DNA from: Chlamydiales bacterium
Lineage (GTDB): Bacteria > Chlamydiota > Chlamydiia > Chlamydiales > SM23-39
Direction of reading: 5' to 3'
NCBI GenBank assembly: GCA_030681135.1
Contig: JAUXXF010000025.1
Span: forward strand, 121,198-185,197
Length of the DNA stretch: 64,000 nucleotides
Shown here: piece by piece, positions 42,534-53,980 of the stretch
How positions within the stretch are numbered: position 1 is the first letter of the stretch
Layout of the letters: every line of letters begins with the position of its first letter
Position numbers and translations under genes: made by a program
The notes under the pieces: generated by a model
What the model was told of the DNA's origin: nothing
The model's input: only the letters and a program-made list of their open reading frames with translations
The model's database searches: none

Positions 42534-45170
42534 ATGCAATCCCAAGAAATTCGTAGAGCCTTTTTAAACTATTTTAAGTCGCAAGGCCATACTATCGTTC
42601 CCTCATCACCCGTGATTCCCCACGATGATCCTACCCTTTTATTTATCAATGCGGGAATGAACCAATTCAAAGATGTTTTTTTAGGACAGTCTAAGAGGGA
42701 GTATACGAGAGCCTCCACAACGCAAAAATGTATCCGAGTCGGAGGCAAGCACAACGACCTCGACAACGTAGGTCATACCTCTCGCCATCTCACATTTTTT
42801 GAGATGCTAGGTAATTTCTCCTTCGGCGACTATTTTAAAAAAGAGGCGATCGGCTACGCATGGGATGTAGTCAATCAGGTCTTTGGATTTGATCCAAACA
42901 AAATCTGGGCGTCGGTGTACAAAGACGATGATGAAGCCTTTGCTCTTTGGGAAAAACACCTTCCTGCAGAACGAATTGTCCGTTTTGGAGAAAAAGAAAA
43001 TTTTTGGGCAATGGGAGACACAGGTCCCTGCGGTCCTTGCTCGGAGCTTTTATATGATCGAGGGGAAAAATACGGCCCTGCCAGAAATCCAAAAGAAGAC
43101 CTGTCTGGCGAAAGATATTTGGAATTTTGGAACCTCGTCTTTATGCAATATTCTCGAAGCGCTGATGGACTGTTGACTCCTCTTCCTAAACAATCGATCG
43201 ATACTGGAGCAGGACTTGAGAGGGTCGTATCACTAAAAATGGAAGTGGACACCGTCTATCAGACAGATGTGCTGAGAAGCCTCATTGCTCAAGTAGAAAC
43301 AGTGAGTGGACAAACCTATGACGAAAACGATGTCCATAAAGCGCCCGCTTTTCACGTCATCGCAGATCATATTCGAAGCCTCTCCTTTTCCATTGCAGAT
43401 GGGGTGCAGCCAAGCAATACGGATCGAGGGTATGTGCTTAGAAAAATCCTCAGAAGAGCTGTTCGCTACGCGCGCCAGCTGGGATTGCAAAAACCCTTTT
43501 TAGCAGAAATCCTTCCACGGCTTGTCGCTAACATGGGCGACGACTTCCCTGAGCTCAAAACGGCTCAAAACCGGATCGCAGAAATTCTTACTCTAGAAGA
43601 AGAAGCCTTTATTAGAACGCTGCAACGAGGCGGCCAGCTGCTTGGCCAAGTGATCGAAAGATCCCGAAACACTTCCCAAATAGTCAGTGGAGAAGATGCC
43701 TTTAAACTCAAAGACACTTACGGATTTCCTCTCGAAGAGATCGTCCTGATGGCAAAAGATGAAAACCTTGCCGTAGATCTCCCAAAATTCCAAGCTCTTG
43801 AAGAAGAAGCGAAAGATCTCTCGAGAAAAGCTCATAAAACAGCCAGCCAGCAGTTCGATCAAAATTTCTTTAGCGATTTCACAAAGACGCACAGCCCCTC
43901 TCTGTTTGAAGGCTATGACCATACGCAATCAGAGGCCACGCTCATCGGCCTTGTTGTGGACGGCCGATTTGTCGATGAAGTGCCGGAAGGAACGGAAGCT
44001 CTTTTGATCTTGGACAAAACCCCTTTTTACGCAGAGATGGGGGGCCAGGTAGGAGATACCGGAACCATTTCTAAAGCCAGCAACGTCTTTCAAGTATACG
44101 ATTGCATTTCCCCTTTTCCTGGCATCATCGCTCATCTAGGAAAAATGGAGACAGGCCTTCTTCGAAAAGCAGACAAAGTTTCCAGCAAGATCGATACAAA
44201 AAGACGCCAAGAGATCCAAAACAATCATACAGCAACCCACCTGCTCCATTGGGCTCTACAGCAAGTGCTCGGCGGCCATATCAAGCAAGGGGGCTCTTTG
44301 GTTGAAGCCGCAAGACTGCGCTTTGACTTTAGCCACCACAAATCCGTCTCTAGGGAAGAGCTCGACCAGATTGAAGAGCTCGTCAACGAAAAAATCCGCA
44401 CTGATATGGCTGTAAAAACCTATGAGCTACCCTACGGCGAAGCGCAAAAACGGACAGACATTAAGCAATTTTTTGGAGAAAAATACGGAGAGACCGTGCG
44501 CGTTGTTGATCTGGACTCTTCGAAAGAATTATGCGGCGGCACTCATACTTCCCGAGTAGGAACAATTGGTCTTTTTAAAATCCTCAAAGAAAGCAGCATC
44601 GCAGCTGGAGTCAGACGCATTGAGGCGATTACAGGTAGCTATGCAGAAAGCTTTGTTCGTGATGAAGAAAAGCTTCTCCAAGCAGCAGCCTCTTTATTAA
44701 AAACAACGCCACCTCGCCTGCTTGAAAAAGTTGAAATGCTCCTCGAAGAGCAAAAAACACTTCAGGCAGAGATCAAGACTCTGCGCAAAGCGAAACTCAA
44801 GCAAATTATAGAAGATTGCCTAGCTTCCAAACAAATGATCCACTCGATTGCTTTAATCGCCCAAGAGATCGATATTCCCTCAGAAGAGGTAGGCCCTTGC
44901 GCTGAAGAGATCCTCTCAAGGCTCAAATCAGGAGTTGTGGCACTGGGAGTCCATGCGGGAGAAAAATGTCAAATCACTATTGCCGTCAGCGAGGATCTCG
45001 TCAAAAAGAATATCCACGCACAAGCTCTCATCAAAGAGATTGCTCCTTTCATTCAAGGAGGCGGCGGAGGGAAGTCCCATTTAGCTCAAGCTGGAGGGAA
45101 AGATAAAACTGGCATAAGCAAAGCATTTGAAAAAATGCGTCTCATTGTAGAGGGGCTCGGTGTGGGCTGA
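42534..45170 (+). CDS. alaS: alanyl-tRNA synthetase
   Basis: Charges tRNA-Ala. The 878-residue length is standard. The class II catalytic core opens [20 protein letters not shown] and includes the motif 1/2 regions ([27 protein letters not shown]). The editing domain has [10 protein letters not shown] and [10 protein letters not shown], the zinc-binding residues, and the C-Ala segment ends with [14 protein letters not shown]. It overlaps mfd by 11 bases, the same order as in C. trachomatis. Confidence 0.97.
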   Translation: MQSQEIRRAFLNYFKSQGHTIVPSSPVIPHDDPTLLFINAGMNQFKDVFLGQSKREYTRASTTQKCIRVGGKHNDLDNVGHTSRHLTFFEMLGNFSFGDYFKKEAIGYAWDVVNQVFGFDPNKIWASVYKDDDEAFALWEKHLPAERIVRFGEKENFWAMGDTGPCGPCSELLYDRGEKYGPARNPKEDLSGERYLEFWNLVFMQYSRSADGLLTPLPKQSIDTGAGLERVVSLKMEVDTVYQTDVLRSLIAQVETVSGQTYDENDVHKAPAFHVIADHIRSLSFSIADGVQPSNTDRGYVLRKILRRAVRYARQLGLQKPFLAEILPRLVANMGDDFPELKTAQNRIAEILTLEEEAFIRTLQRGGQLLGQVIERSRNTSQIVSGEDAFKLKDTYGFPLEEIVLMAKDENLAVDLPKFQALEEEAKDLSRKAHKTASQQFDQNFFSDFTKTHSPSLFEGYDHTQSEATLIGLVVDGRFVDEVPEGTEALLILDKTPFYAEMGGQVGDTGTISKASNVFQVYDCISPFPGIIAHLGKMETGLLRKADKVSSKIDTKRRQEIQNNHTATHLLHWALQQVLGGHIKQGGSLVEAARLRFDFSHHKSVSREELDQIEELVNEKIRTDMAVKTYELPYGEAQKRTDIKQFFGEKYGETVRVVDLDSSKELCGGTHTSRVGTIGLFKILKESSIAAGVRRIEAITGSYAESFVRDEEKLLQAAASLLKTTPPRLLEKVEMLLEEQKTLQAEIKTLRKAKLKQIIEDCLASKQMIHSIALIAQEIDIPSEEVGPCAEEILSRLKSGVVALGVHAGEKCQITIAVSEDLVKKNIHAQALIKEIAPFIQGGGGGKSHLAQAGGKDKTGISKAFEKMRLIVEGLGVG

Positions 45171-48100
45171 TCTTCAAAGTCGATTGCTGCAAAGCGCTTC
45201 TATCAAACATCTCCAAGAAGCGCTCTTAGGTGGCAAATCTGTTCTGCTCGAAGCTCTTTGGGCGACGCCAAAAGCTCTCCTAGCTGCTGCCATCTTGCAA
45301 ACAACCGGACGATCTGTTTTGTTTTTAACAGGAGGTGTGCACGAAGATCGACTCTTTGATGATCTTTCCCAAATCGCTCCAGGCTCTGTCCTTGAATTTC
45401 CAGCTTGGGAAACGCTGCCGACAGAAGAGATCCTCCCAAGTCCTGATATCATCGGGAAACGTTTCGAAACGCTACATGCTCTTGCAAAAAAAAAGACGCC
45501 GACAATTCTTCTATGTCCCGTTTCTGCGTGGCTCCAAAAAGTCCCTAAACAAGAAACCCTCGCCCCCACCTTTCTTCACTGGAAAAAAGGAACCCTCATC
45601 CCCTTTTCTTCTCTTCCAGAGCTATTAACAAATCTCGGCTATAAACGAGCGAGCGTCGTATCAGATAAAGGAGAATATGCTCTGAGAGGAGGCATACTAG
45701 ACCTCTTTCCAGTCGCTGCAAAAGAGCCTTATCGGATCGAGTTTTTTGATGATGAGATCGACCAAATACGAGTCTTTGACCCGATCGGACAAAAATCGAT
45801 TTCCAAGACCGATGAGATCTTCATCTGTGGGGCTAATGAATTATCTCTCATTGAAAAGAAACAAAATCTGACCTCCATCTCTGATTATCTAGGAGAAAAC
45901 CCTCTCCTTATGTGGGACGATCTATTAGCTATAGAAAACGGCTACGTTGCTCTAAAAAATATGTCTGGCGGGGTATCTTCTTTTTTCTATTCCACCGATG
46001 AACTGCAACAGCTGCTGAGAAAAACTCAACATATTTTTTGTTCGGAAAAGCCTATTCATGAGCTGTCTGAAATTAAAAAGGAAAACCGACATACCATTCA
46101 TTTTGAAACTCTAGGCTTTCCCTTCATAGCTGAACAAATCCATCATCAATTCCACCTCATTGAGGAGTTTTTTGCTCCTATAGGACTCGAAAAGGGGCAA
46201 GAATACAAACTCTTAGAACATTTTCAGCCAGACCCTTCTTTTTCTTTACTCTTTATCACCAGCAATGAAACAGAAGAGCTACAGCTAAAACAAGAGCTCA
46301 AAGAGAAAAAACTGCCCATCGATACTTTCTTTTCTTTTGGTTATCTCTCTTCCGGCTTTGTGATTGCTGACATTCCTCTTGCTGTCATCCCCTACTCAGA
46401 AATCACCCATCGAACAAGAATTCGGAGACAAACATGGAGAATCTCTTATCATACCCCTGCAGCTGAATTCCATGAACTTTCCCCTGGCGATCTCGTAGTC
46501 CATTTTCATAGCGGTATTGGAAAATATCTCGGCATGGAAAAACACACCAATCATTTAGGTGTAGAGACCGATTTTTTAACCATTGAATATGCAGAACATA
46601 GTAAACTATTCGTTCCCCTCTCGCAGGCCTACCTCGTCTCTCGCTATATCGGCGCCAAAGAGCAGCTTCCCACTTTAAGTACATTAGGCTCCAAGCGTTG
46701 GCAAACGACAAAAGCGCAGGCGCAAACGCAAATTGTGGGGTATGCAAATGAACTTTTGCAACTTTACGCTGCAAGAGCCATCGAAGGAGGCTTCCATTAT
46801 CCCCCCGACTCGAAGACCGTGATCTCTTTTGAACAAGAATTTCCTTATATCGAAACAGAAGATCAGCTGCTCGCCATTCAAGCTTTAAAAGAGGATATGA
46901 TCTCAGATAAAGCGATGGATCGATTGATCTGCGGCGATGTAGGCTATGGAAAAACTGAAGTAGCAATGAGAGCTGCTTTCAAAGCTGTGGTCGATGGATC
47001 CAAACAAGTAGCCGTGCTTGTTCCCACCACAGTGCTAGCCATGCAGCATTATGAATCCTTTTCCGAACGGATGCGATCTTTTGGGGTAAATATTGAAGTC
47101 ATCTGCCGATTTCGAACCCCTAAACAAACAAAGGAGATCATCTCTCGTCTAAAAATGGGAGAGATCGATATCATTATAGGCACCCATCGGCTCTTATCGG
47201 AAGACATCTCGTTTAAAAATTTAGGACTGCTTATTATCGATGAAGAGCAACGATTTGGGGTAAAAGCGAAAGAACATCTCAAACGCTACAAAGCCAACGT
47301 AGACTGTCTCACTTTATCAGCAACGCCTATCCCCAGAACTCTCTACATGTCTTTAGTACAAGTTCGGGACATGACGACCATCAGCACCCCTCCGCAAGAC
47401 AGGCTTCCCATCAAAACGATCATTGCTGAAACCGATCTTTCTCTCATTCAAAATGCCTTGCTGAGAGAATTCGCTCGAGGAGGCCAGGCTTTTTATGTCC
47501 ACAACCGCGTAGAGAGCATCACAGAAAGAGCCGCACAAATCCAAAAGCTCGTTCCGTCCGCTACCATCGGCATTATCCATGGACAAATGTCTGCAGACGA
47601 CGTCGATGTCATTATCCATCGCTTTCGGCTTGGAGAGCTCAATCTTCTCTTTGCAACAACCATCATTGAAAACGGGATCGATGTCCCTAACGCCAACACG
47701 ATTTTTATCGACCGAGCAGACACCTATGGACTTGCAGATCTCTATCAGCTGCGAGGCCGAGTCGGGCGGTGGAATCGAGCTGCTTATGCCTACTTTCTGA
47801 CTCCCAAGCACGTTCGCCTATCAGAGCAGGCCCAAAAAAGGCTTCACGCTCTCGTCGAGTCCAGTGGCTATGGAGGAGGCATGAAACTAGCCATGCGCGA
47901 TTTGGAAATTAGAGGCGCTGGAGATATTTTAGGGCTTCAACAATCAGGGCAGGTGTCAGCCATCGGATTTCATCTTTATTGCAAACTTCTTAAAAAAGCC
48001 ATCGACTCGCTGAAAAATAAAAAACCGATCACTTTCAACGACACAAAAATGGAACACGCCTATGATGCGAGACTTCCAGATAGCTATATTGACGAAGTTT

Positions 48101-48417
48101 CTCTACGGATGGAGCTGTATTATCGATTCGGCGAGGCCTCTACGAAAGAAGAGCTGACTGCACTCCTTGAAGAGATGAATGATCGATTCGGATCGCCCCC
48201 GCAAGAGGTTCTATGGCTTTATCATCTTGCCTGTATCCGGGTGTTTGCCGCAGACAGACACTTTACCCTGCTTAAGTTTGGAACTCTTTCTTTTATCGCA
48301 GAAAAGCAGCGCGGGAAAGAAACGATCTCCCGCACCATTATCCTACCGAAAAAAATGCAACGCCCTCAAGATCTAGAAATTTATGTCACCTCTGAACTAC
48401 AAAAAATTGATTCTTGA
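45160..48417 (+). CDS. mfd: transcription-repair coupling factor
   Basis: SF2 translocase that removes stalled RNA polymerase at DNA damage and recruits UvrA. The 1085-residue protein has the UvrB-like N-terminus ([10 protein letters not shown] near 170), the CarD/RNAP-interacting domain ([20 protein letters not shown] near 448), the Walker [12 protein letters not shown] (near 594), the DEEQ box [12 protein letters not shown] (near 695), motif [12 protein letters not shown], the TRG region and C-terminal D7. The start is a GTG at 45160 overlapping alaS, with AGAGGGG upstream. Confidence 0.97.
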   Translation: MWADLQSRLLQSASIKHLQEALLGGKSVLLEALWATPKALLAAAILQTTGRSVLFLTGGVHEDRLFDDLSQIAPGSVLEFPAWETLPTEEILPSPDIIGKRFETLHALAKKKTPTILLCPVSAWLQKVPKQETLAPTFLHWKKGTLIPFSSLPELLTNLGYKRASVVSDKGEYALRGGILDLFPVAAKEPYRIEFFDDEIDQIRVFDPIGQKSISKTDEIFICGANELSLIEKKQNLTSISDYLGENPLLMWDDLLAIENGYVALKNMSGGVSSFFYSTDELQQLLRKTQHIFCSEKPIHELSEIKKENRHTIHFETLGFPFIAEQIHHQFHLIEEFFAPIGLEKGQEYKLLEHFQPDPSFSLLFITSNETEELQLKQELKEKKLPIDTFFSFGYLSSGFVIADIPLAVIPYSEITHRTRIRRQTWRISYHTPAAEFHELSPGDLVVHFHSGIGKYLGMEKHTNHLGVETDFLTIEYAEHSKLFVPLSQAYLVSRYIGAKEQLPTLSTLGSKRWQTTKAQAQTQIVGYANELLQLYAARAIEGGFHYPPDSKTVISFEQEFPYIETEDQLLAIQALKEDMISDKAMDRLICGDVGYGKTEVAMRAAFKAVVDGSKQVAVLVPTTVLAMQHYESFSERMRSFGVNIEVICRFRTPKQTKEIISRLKMGEIDIIIGTHRLLSEDISFKNLGLLIIDEEQRFGVKAKEHLKRYKANVDCLTLSATPIPRTLYMSLVQVRDMTTISTPPQDRLPIKTIIAETDLSLIQNALLREFARGGQAFYVHNRVESITERAAQIQKLVPSATIGIIHGQMSADDVDVIIHRFRLGELNLLFATTIIENGIDVPNANTIFIDRADTYGLADLYQLRGRVGRWNRAAYAYFLTPKHVRLSEQAQKRLHALVESSGYGGGMKLAMRDLEIRGAGDILGLQQSGQVSAIGFHLYCKLLKKAIDSLKNKKPITFNDTKMEHAYDARLPDSYIDEVSLRMELYYRFGEASTKEELTALLEEMNDRFGSPPQEVLWLYHLACIRVFAADRHFTLLKFGTLSFIAEKQRGKETISRTIILPKKMQRPQDLEIYVTSELQKIDS

Positions 48418-48463
48418 ACATTTTTCAGTATACTTCTAAGAAGCTGTCCTAAAAGAGGTCTAT

Positions 48464-49132
48464 ATGTTCTTGCGATATCTACTTTATATAAGTCTCCTAG
48501 CATCCCCCTGCATGTACTATGCAGATGAACCGATTGAATTCTCGACTGAGCAGTCCATTTCCCATCCCACAACACCTGGAGATTTTTTTACCAGAGTAAG
48601 AGCTCTTTATATTTGGCCAAATGACAGTAGCGGCCCTCTCAATGCGATTCCTGACTCGGGGGTAAGCATCCATCCTTGTTGGACAGGAGAGTTTGATATT
48701 GGCTACATGTTCTCCAAGAATTTGGCCCTAGCGCTTATGTTAACCACGTGTCAAAATACGATCGTAGGGACAGGCCTCCTTGGGGGGATTGACATTGGCA
48801 CGACATGGCTCTTTCCTCCAGCTCTTACGTTGCAGTGGTGTTTTTTTTATCACGATTGGCTGCAACCTTATCTAGGTCTTGGAGCAAATTATACTCTTTT
48901 CTATGGAAGCCACTGCTCTATTACAGAAACCCACATGAAACTGCGTCACTCTTGGGGGCCCGTAGCTCAAGGAGGGCTCGATATTTTTTTCTATAAAAAC
49001 TGGCTGTTCAACCTCGATGTCAAATACATGGCTGTGAGCACAGACATTCTATTAAATGGTCTGCTTTCAGGAAAAGTCCATTTAAGAGTAGATCCTTGGA
49101 TTTTTGGCGCTGGAATTGGATGCGAGTGGTAA
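48464..49132 (+). CDS. OmpW-like outer membrane beta-barrel protein
   Basis: A 222-residue exported protein with a signal peptide (residues 1-20), then GDFFTRVRALYIWPNDSSG, TTWLFPPALTLQWCF, and WLQPYLGLGANYTLFYG, and a C-terminal aromatic residue (W). These match OmpW-family eight-stranded barrels, where -GSTWLLPPTLTLQYHF- and -PYVGAGLNYT- are typical. AGAGG lies before the ATG at 48464. It may pass small hydrophobic compounds or act as an adhesin; substrate unknown. The next gene is a paralogue. Confidence 0.8.
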   Translation: MFLRYLLYISLLASPCMYYADEPIEFSTEQSISHPTTPGDFFTRVRALYIWPNDSSGPLNAIPDSGVSIHPCWTGEFDIGYMFSKNLALALMLTTCQNTIVGTGLLGGIDIGTTWLFPPALTLQWCFFYHDWLQPYLGLGANYTLFYGSHCSITETHMKLRHSWGPVAQGGLDIFFYKNWLFNLDVKYMAVSTDILLNGLLSGKVHLRVDPWIFGAGIGCEW

Positions 49133-49200
49133 CCTCTGATTTTTCTTGACATGCCTATGCAGCTCATGCCAAAACCAAAAGTAATGAGAAGGAACGTATT

Positions 49201-49914
49201 ATGTTTCAGAAATTGAGTATACTCTGCGCGCTCTTATTCTTGAGCGCTCTACCAACAAACGCCTTTGCTTCTCGAAGACTCCAAGATCCCCCGCCGCCGC
49301 CGCCGCTACTCAAACACGTGACCCAAGCTGGAGACTGGTTTACGAGAATCAGAGCTCTTTACCTGTTGCCTCATAATAGCAGCCACTCTTTCAAAGCATC
49401 CTTACCTCCTTATGCAGGAGGAGGAGTAGATTTCCGTCCTTGTTGGATGGGTGAATTTGATTTTGGATGCATGTTTACCGATCAGTTTGGATTTGAACTT
49501 GGCCTTAGCACGAGCAAGACAAATGTTAAAGGGACCAGAACGCTCAACAATGAAAAATTGGGATCTACGTGGCTTTTTCCCCCCACTTTTACCCTTCAAT
49601 GGCGCTTTGCCCCCACTCAGGTGTTGCAGCCCTATATTGGAGGTGGAGCCAATTATACTCTGTTTTACAGCACCAGCAGCTCTCTCCCCAGTACGAAATT
49701 AAAATTAAGCCACTCATGGGGTCCTGTTGCCCAAGCAGGGATCGATCTTTTCTTCAGTGAAGACCACCCTTGGATCTTCAACTTCGACATCAAATACATC
49801 TGGATCAAAACAAAAGTCTCTCTAAGGAGCCATTCAACAAGTATTGCGACAAACACAACGCATGACCATATTAATCCTTGGGTATTCGGCGTCGGCCTTG
49901 GCCGCAAGTGGTAA
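49201..49914 (+). CDS. OmpW-like outer membrane beta-barrel protein, paralogue
   Basis: A 237-residue paralogue of the preceding gene. After a signal peptide (MFQKLSILCALLFLSALPTN) comes a short proline run (PPPPPPLL near residue 32), then GDWFTRIRALYLLPHNSS, STWLFPPTFTLQWRF, VLQPYIGGGANYTLFYS and a terminal RKW. AAGGAAC precedes the ATG. The conserved motifs with diverged loops suggest tandem duplication followed by adaptation of surface-exposed segments. Confidence 0.82.
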   Translation: MFQKLSILCALLFLSALPTNAFASRRLQDPPPPPPLLKHVTQAGDWFTRIRALYLLPHNSSHSFKASLPPYAGGGVDFRPCWMGEFDFGCMFTDQFGFELGLSTSKTNVKGTRTLNNEKLGSTWLFPPTFTLQWRFAPTQVLQPYIGGGANYTLFYSTSSSLPSTKLKLSHSWGPVAQAGIDLFFSEDHPWIFNFDIKYIWIKTKVSLRSHSTSIATNTTHDHINPWVFGVGLGRKW

Positions 49915-49975
49915 ATGTCTTGCACAACAATAAAGTTTTTTTGTAAGATCTTCTGTTCCAATGAGGATCTTATTG

Positions 49976-50959
49976 ATGAAAACACTTATTGTTCTTTTGT
50001 GCATGACTTCTTTCTTGCACGCAGCCTCTCCTGAAGAAGATGCAAAATCAATTGCTCCAGCAGCTATAGAGTCCCAGGAAATTGCCTCTCTAGAAATCAT
50101 GCCTCTCTTACAGCAGCAATCTTCGCTGTCCCTAGACATCCTTCCTCCTTTGCCCCCCGCCAAGAAAGCTCCCTGGGTTGCAGCTACCCTAGGTTTTTTT
50201 CCAGGACTTGGGCATGTTTATTTAGAAGATCCAATCACAGCAGGAGCTCTTCTAGGGACAGCTGGCGGAGGTATGATTCTTGCAGAATCCATTAAGAAAA
50301 ACGAATCTCTACTTAACGCAGTTGACGCTACGACCATGGCTTCAATATGGTATAGCCCCTATGCAGCTTATCGAGATGCTCGCTTAATGAATGGCTCATC
50401 GCACTATTCCTATCAAATGCCCACTGACAGTCTGATGGATCTAACTCTGGCTCCTTTCAGATGGGAAATCATAAAAAAACCTGAAGTGTGGGGCGGGGTG
50501 TTAGGTTGTTTAACAGCTGCTACACTGATTGGCACCCTTGCCTCAAACGTATCTCTTAGCGCTTGCAGAGCATCCACTGGATTAGACACATTTTGCGCGC
50601 TGCCTGTAGGTGTCGGAGAAGAAGCGTTTTTTCGAGGATATTTGCAATCGGCTATTTCAGAAGTATCTAATCCTGTGGCAGGCACAATCCTTTCATCCAT
50701 CCTCTTTGGAGCAGCTCACTTTCCAAATGGAGGTTCTCTGTCAAATGATGGCGCTTGGAGGTTCCATGCATTTATCCTGCCTCTGATTACAGGAATAGGA
50801 GCTTACTGTGGATGGCTTACTCACAAAACCCACTCTTTGCAGGCAAGCGTAGCTTTGCACACATGGTATGACTTTATCATCTTTTTGGGGAGAAGTTTAG
50901 CAAAAGAGAGAGCTGCAATCACTACTCCAAAAACTTTTAGTTTCTCTACAGCTTTTTAA
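49976..50959 (+). CDS. CPBP-family intramembrane metalloprotease-like protein
   Basis: A 327-residue membrane protein with a signal peptide-like start (MKTLIVLLCMTSFLHAA). Residues about 60-120 contain a GLGHVY segment (APWVAATLGFFPGLGHVYLE), then the second half has the CPBP (CAAX protease / bacteriocin-processing) motif GVGEEAFFRGYL and FGAAHFPNG, supplying Glu-Glu, Arg and His of the active site, and a last motif with H near the end (SVALHTWYDF). Such proteases cleave within membranes; substrates here are unknown. The start is chosen at 49976 because GAGGATC fits it. Confidence 0.78.
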   Translation: MKTLIVLLCMTSFLHAASPEEDAKSIAPAAIESQEIASLEIMPLLQQQSSLSLDILPPLPPAKKAPWVAATLGFFPGLGHVYLEDPITAGALLGTAGGGMILAESIKKNESLLNAVDATTMASIWYSPYAAYRDARLMNGSSHYSYQMPTDSLMDLTLAPFRWEIIKKPEVWGGVLGCLTAATLIGTLASNVSLSACRASTGLDTFCALPVGVGEEAFFRGYLQSAISEVSNPVAGTILSSILFGAAHFPNGGSLSNDGAWRFHAFILPLITGIGAYCGWLTHKTHSLQASVALHTWYDFIIFLGRSLAKERAAITTPKTFSFSTAF

Positions 50960-50991
50960 TAAAAATACATCGCAAATAAAGAGATATTATC

Positions 50992-52353
50992 ATGCATAAC
51001 GTTCTTCAGACTAGCCGGCCAAACGATACTTTTAATTTTAAATTTAGAGCTCCTAATCCTGAGCCAGAACAAAAGATTCACAAAATTTTTGCATCCGTAA
51101 TGCAGCCTGCCATTCAGGCAGCGGAGAGAACCTACCTAAACAACCTAAAGAATCAGTTTTCCCCCACTTTATCTCAGGAATCGCAAATTCAAAAAATTCA
51201 CACGCCCATACCCTCCTCTCTTACGCTAGAGCCTATTGAATATAAAAAAATTCTAAATCGTCTCCAAGCTCCTCTCTCTTCGCTAATAGCTTTCAATCTT
51301 AATCAAATTAATTTTTGCACCTATAACTTAGGCCAAGGCATTCATGATTTTAGTTTTATGCTCCATGACCAAAGAACTGAATTAGCCAAGAGAATAGAGA
51401 ACTTGTGGCCCCCAGAACTTCGCGAGATAAAACAAAAACAAAGGCTTAATTCAGAAGAAAGGAAGCTTCTTGAAACAGCTGAAAAAAATAGTCTTGTCGA
51501 ATTAGAAGAAGACGCCGAAAAATCTGCAGCTTACCGGTTACTCGACCGTGATATTATTTGTTTACAAGAGGTGATGACTTTAAACCGTCCTTTCATTCAA
51601 ATTTTACAAGAACATGGCTATGCAATTCTTTCTATAACACCCGATCAAGCAACCGATCGATTTAGCACAGCAGTTGCCGTAAAAACAGATCGTTTTAGCG
51701 AAATCAAAAACATTTCGATAATAACTGAAGAAAACAGTCCTTATGTTTATGGGAAAGAGGTCGCGGCTGTCATTGTTCAACCTCATGGCTCTTCTGTCAA
51801 ATTAGCTTTCTCTTCTCTCCATTCGATAGGATTTCGTTTATTCCCTCCAAATCAAAGGCAAGATCTACATCATCTTCATGAAGAAAAAGATAAAAAGGCG
51901 CAGGCGGATGTTTATGTGAGCAAAGCGATCCAACATATCCCCTATGTTGACCATTCGATTTTAACAGGTGATATCAACAACAACCCTGAAAATTATCAGC
52001 CTACATTCGATTTTTTTCGGACAAGAAATTATGAGATTCTTCGCTCTGACAAAGCTACCAATATAAATCCAGCAGACAGCGAATATCAAGAAAGAGAAAT
52101 TGATTTTATCTTCTCCAAAACAATGACCTATCTTCAATCATTTTGGAAAGCCCTACAATCGGTGTTCATCTCAACAGCTTCTTTTAGGGCAAGCAAGCCT
52201 ACTCTTGCTCCCGGCTTCGCTTTTACCATTGAAGGGAACTGTTCCGATCATATGCCGCTTAATTCCACGCTTCAAATAACGACTACGCCGTCTCTTCTTT
52301 CAAGAATAAAAGCGTTTTTTTCAAATCCGCGTAAGAGAGGGCCTGCAAAGTAA
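50992..52353 (+). CDS. endonuclease/exonuclease/phosphatase (EEP) family protein
   Basis: A 453-residue protein whose central/C-terminal part has the EEP fold residues: Asn112 (TYNLGQG), Glu193 (CLQEV), His277 (SSLHSIG), Asp327 and Asn329 (LTGDINNNP), the E-I-D-F-I-F motif near residue 368, and Asp419/His420 (CSDHMPL). The complete metal and catalytic set implies an active phosphodiesterase: DNase, CdtB-like nuclease, sphingomyelinase or inositol-phosphate phosphatase. The N-terminal 100 residues are polar and unique, with no signal peptide, which fits a type III effector; that is inference. Confidence 0.8.
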   Translation: MHNVLQTSRPNDTFNFKFRAPNPEPEQKIHKIFASVMQPAIQAAERTYLNNLKNQFSPTLSQESQIQKIHTPIPSSLTLEPIEYKKILNRLQAPLSSLIAFNLNQINFCTYNLGQGIHDFSFMLHDQRTELAKRIENLWPPELREIKQKQRLNSEERKLLETAEKNSLVELEEDAEKSAAYRLLDRDIICLQEVMTLNRPFIQILQEHGYAILSITPDQATDRFSTAVAVKTDRFSEIKNISIITEENSPYVYGKEVAAVIVQPHGSSVKLAFSSLHSIGFRLFPPNQRQDLHHLHEEKDKKAQADVYVSKAIQHIPYVDHSILTGDINNNPENYQPTFDFFRTRNYEILRSDKATNINPADSEYQEREIDFIFSKTMTYLQSFWKALQSVFISTASFRASKPTLAPGFAFTIEGNCSDHMPLNSTLQITTTPSLLSRIKAFFSNPRKRGPAK

Positions 52354-52359
52354 TGTTTA

Positions 52360-53229
52360 TTATTTTTCTCCGACTTCCTGAGGAGCCTCTGGAGAGGCTT
52401 CTGGAATAGCGTCTGATTTTCCTTCCAGATTCCCACTCAAGTTGCGGTGATAGGCGCCCTTCATTTTTTTCGCTTGCATGCCGCGGGCTGTTCGGAGAAT
52501 CTTGATCCCTTTTTCCACATGGTCCGAAGTATAGGTATCATAGACTAGCTGGGAACTTTGTTTCGTCTTGATTCCATCTTGGTTCAAGGGTAAATCAGAA
52601 ATGAGCAGAAGAGCTCCAAGAGTAAATTTCCTCTTATAGCTTGCGGCAAAGAGAGTGGCACATTCCATCTCGATCCCCTGCGCTTTCGTGTTTTTTAGAC
52701 GATTTTTAAATTCTTCGTTAAACTCCCAAAAACGCATATTCGTCGTATATGTGATCCCAATATGATAAGAAGATTTCTCCTCTTCCAACACATCCGTTAC
52801 CGCTTTTTGCATTAAAAAATTAGCTAACGCGGGCACTTCAGTAGGAAAATAAAAATCTGAGGTCCCCTCTCCTCGAATAGAGGCCACAGGAACCAGATAT
52901 TCCCCCACCTTGTAGCGGCGACGAAGCCCTCCGCACATCCCGAGCAACATACTGGCCCTAAAAGGTAAAAAGGAGCACACATCCACAACAAGAGCTGCTG
53001 CAGGAGACCCTATTTTAAAATCCAAAATACTCACATCTTCTTTTGGATTATGAGCCACTTTAAACATAGATCCCTCATAAATAGGCACTTCACGCGTACG
53101 CGCAAAATAATCCACATAGCGAGGAAAATTCGTTAAAATTAAATTTGAACAAAACATCCCAGATTCGCATCCGGAATATCGTTCTAGGGTTTGGCGAGCA
53201 ATCTCTGCTTCTTGGGGATTTCTTTCCAT
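52360..53229 (-). CDS. amn: AMP nucleosidase
   Basis: Hydrolyses AMP to adenine and ribose 5-phosphate, helping control the adenylate pool. The 289-residue protein belongs to the phosphorylase/nucleosidase fold with LLGMCGGLRRRYKVGEYLVP near residue 93-112 and the family's late AQGIEMECATLFAASYK segment near 195, where Glu-Met-Glu lines the ribose pocket, and LLISDLPL. It is shorter than the E. coli enzyme but matches the chlamydial one in position next to efp. Convergent with the EEP gene, divergent from efp. Confidence 0.88.
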   Translation of the reverse strand: MERNPQEAEIARQTLERYSGCESGMFCSNLILTNFPRYVDYFARTREVPIYEGSMFKVAHNPKEDVSILDFKIGSPAAALVVDVCSFLPFRASMLLGMCGGLRRRYKVGEYLVPVASIRGEGTSDFYFPTEVPALANFLMQKAVTDVLEEEKSSYHIGITYTTNMRFWEFNEEFKNRLKNTKAQGIEMECATLFAASYKRKFTLGALLLISDLPLNQDGIKTKQSSQLVYDTYTSDHVEKGIKILRTARGMQAKKMKGAYHRNLSGNLEGKSDAIPEASPEAPQEVGEK

Positions 53230-53287
53230 AGTAGCAGTAATTATAAACGAAAAGGGGCTAAAAAGTCTATAAAAGGGCCTCTAAACA

Positions 53288-53340
53288 TGAAACTTCTGTC
53301 GAAAATCGGGCAAAATCATTCGGAAAATCGACGAAGCCTT
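53288..53340. repeat. degraded copy of palindromic family B
   Basis: AACTTCTGTCGAAAATCGGG and CGGAAAATCGACGAAGCC are imperfect inverted arms related to the GTTTCTGTCGATTTT core. It lies in the amn-efp intergenic space. Confidence 0.5.
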
Positions 53341-53410
53341 AATTCTTAGAAACCCTCTAGACATTTTATTCTCGGATCCGTTAATTTATTCCTATTTCAA
53401 GGGATTGTAC

Positions 53411-53980
53411 ATGGCATCGGTAAGCACTAATGAAGTTAAAGTCGGCATGAAAGTCGAGGTCGATAGAGAACCCTACTTAATCATTAACAACGAATTCGTA
53501 AAGCCAGGGAAGGGCCAGGCTTTTAATCGAATTAAAATGAAAAATATGATCAACGGTCGCGCCGTAGAAAAGACGTATAAATCAGGAGACAAGCTTGATT
53601 TAGCCGACATTGAGGAAAGCTCAGTGAGGTTCTTGTATAAAGAGCCGGATGGCGCTGTATTCATGGATGAAAAAACATTTGATCAAACAACGATCTCTAA
53701 CGATCTTATAGGGCAAAACGCCCAATGGCTCATGGAAGAGGTCATCTACCATGTCATTTTCTACAAAGGTTCTGCTATCCAGTTAGAACCCCCTACCTTT
53801 ATGGAAATGAAGGTTGTAGAAACTTCTCCTGGAGTACGCGGAGACACCTCTGGACGCGTTTTGAAGCCCGCGCTTACCGAGACTGGAGCCAAGATCCAAA
53901 TACCTATCTTCGTTGAAGAAGGAGAAAAAATCAGAGTCGACACGCGCACTTGCGAATATGTCTCCCGCGCCAATGACTAA
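53411..53980 (+). CDS. efp: translation elongation factor P
   Basis: Relieves ribosome stalling at polyproline. The 189-residue protein begins MASVSTNEVKVGMKVEVD and carries the modification loop PGKGQAF with Lys34, the residue that is beta-lysylated by EpmA in E. coli. The C-terminal OB domain has the signature ending in GEKIRVDTRTCEYVSR. I start at the ATG at 53411; a TTG two codons earlier is in frame. The next gene encodes an EpmA-like lysyltransferase and overlaps the end, indicating joint expression. Confidence 0.96.
   Translation: MASVSTNEVKVGMKVEVDREPYLIINNEFVKPGKGQAFNRIKMKNMINGRAVEKTYKSGDKLDLADIEESSVRFLYKEPDGAVFMDEKTFDQTTISNDLIGQNAQWLMEEVIYHVIFYKGSAIQLEPPTFMEMKVVETSPGVRGDTSGRVLKPALTETGAKIQIPIFVEEGEKIRVDTRTCEYVSRAND

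Noticed and set aside
42232..42567. Open frames of 64-111 codons in the HECT-alaS spacer
   Set aside because: They run across the palindromic repeats and lack ribosome binding sites and recognisable protein features.
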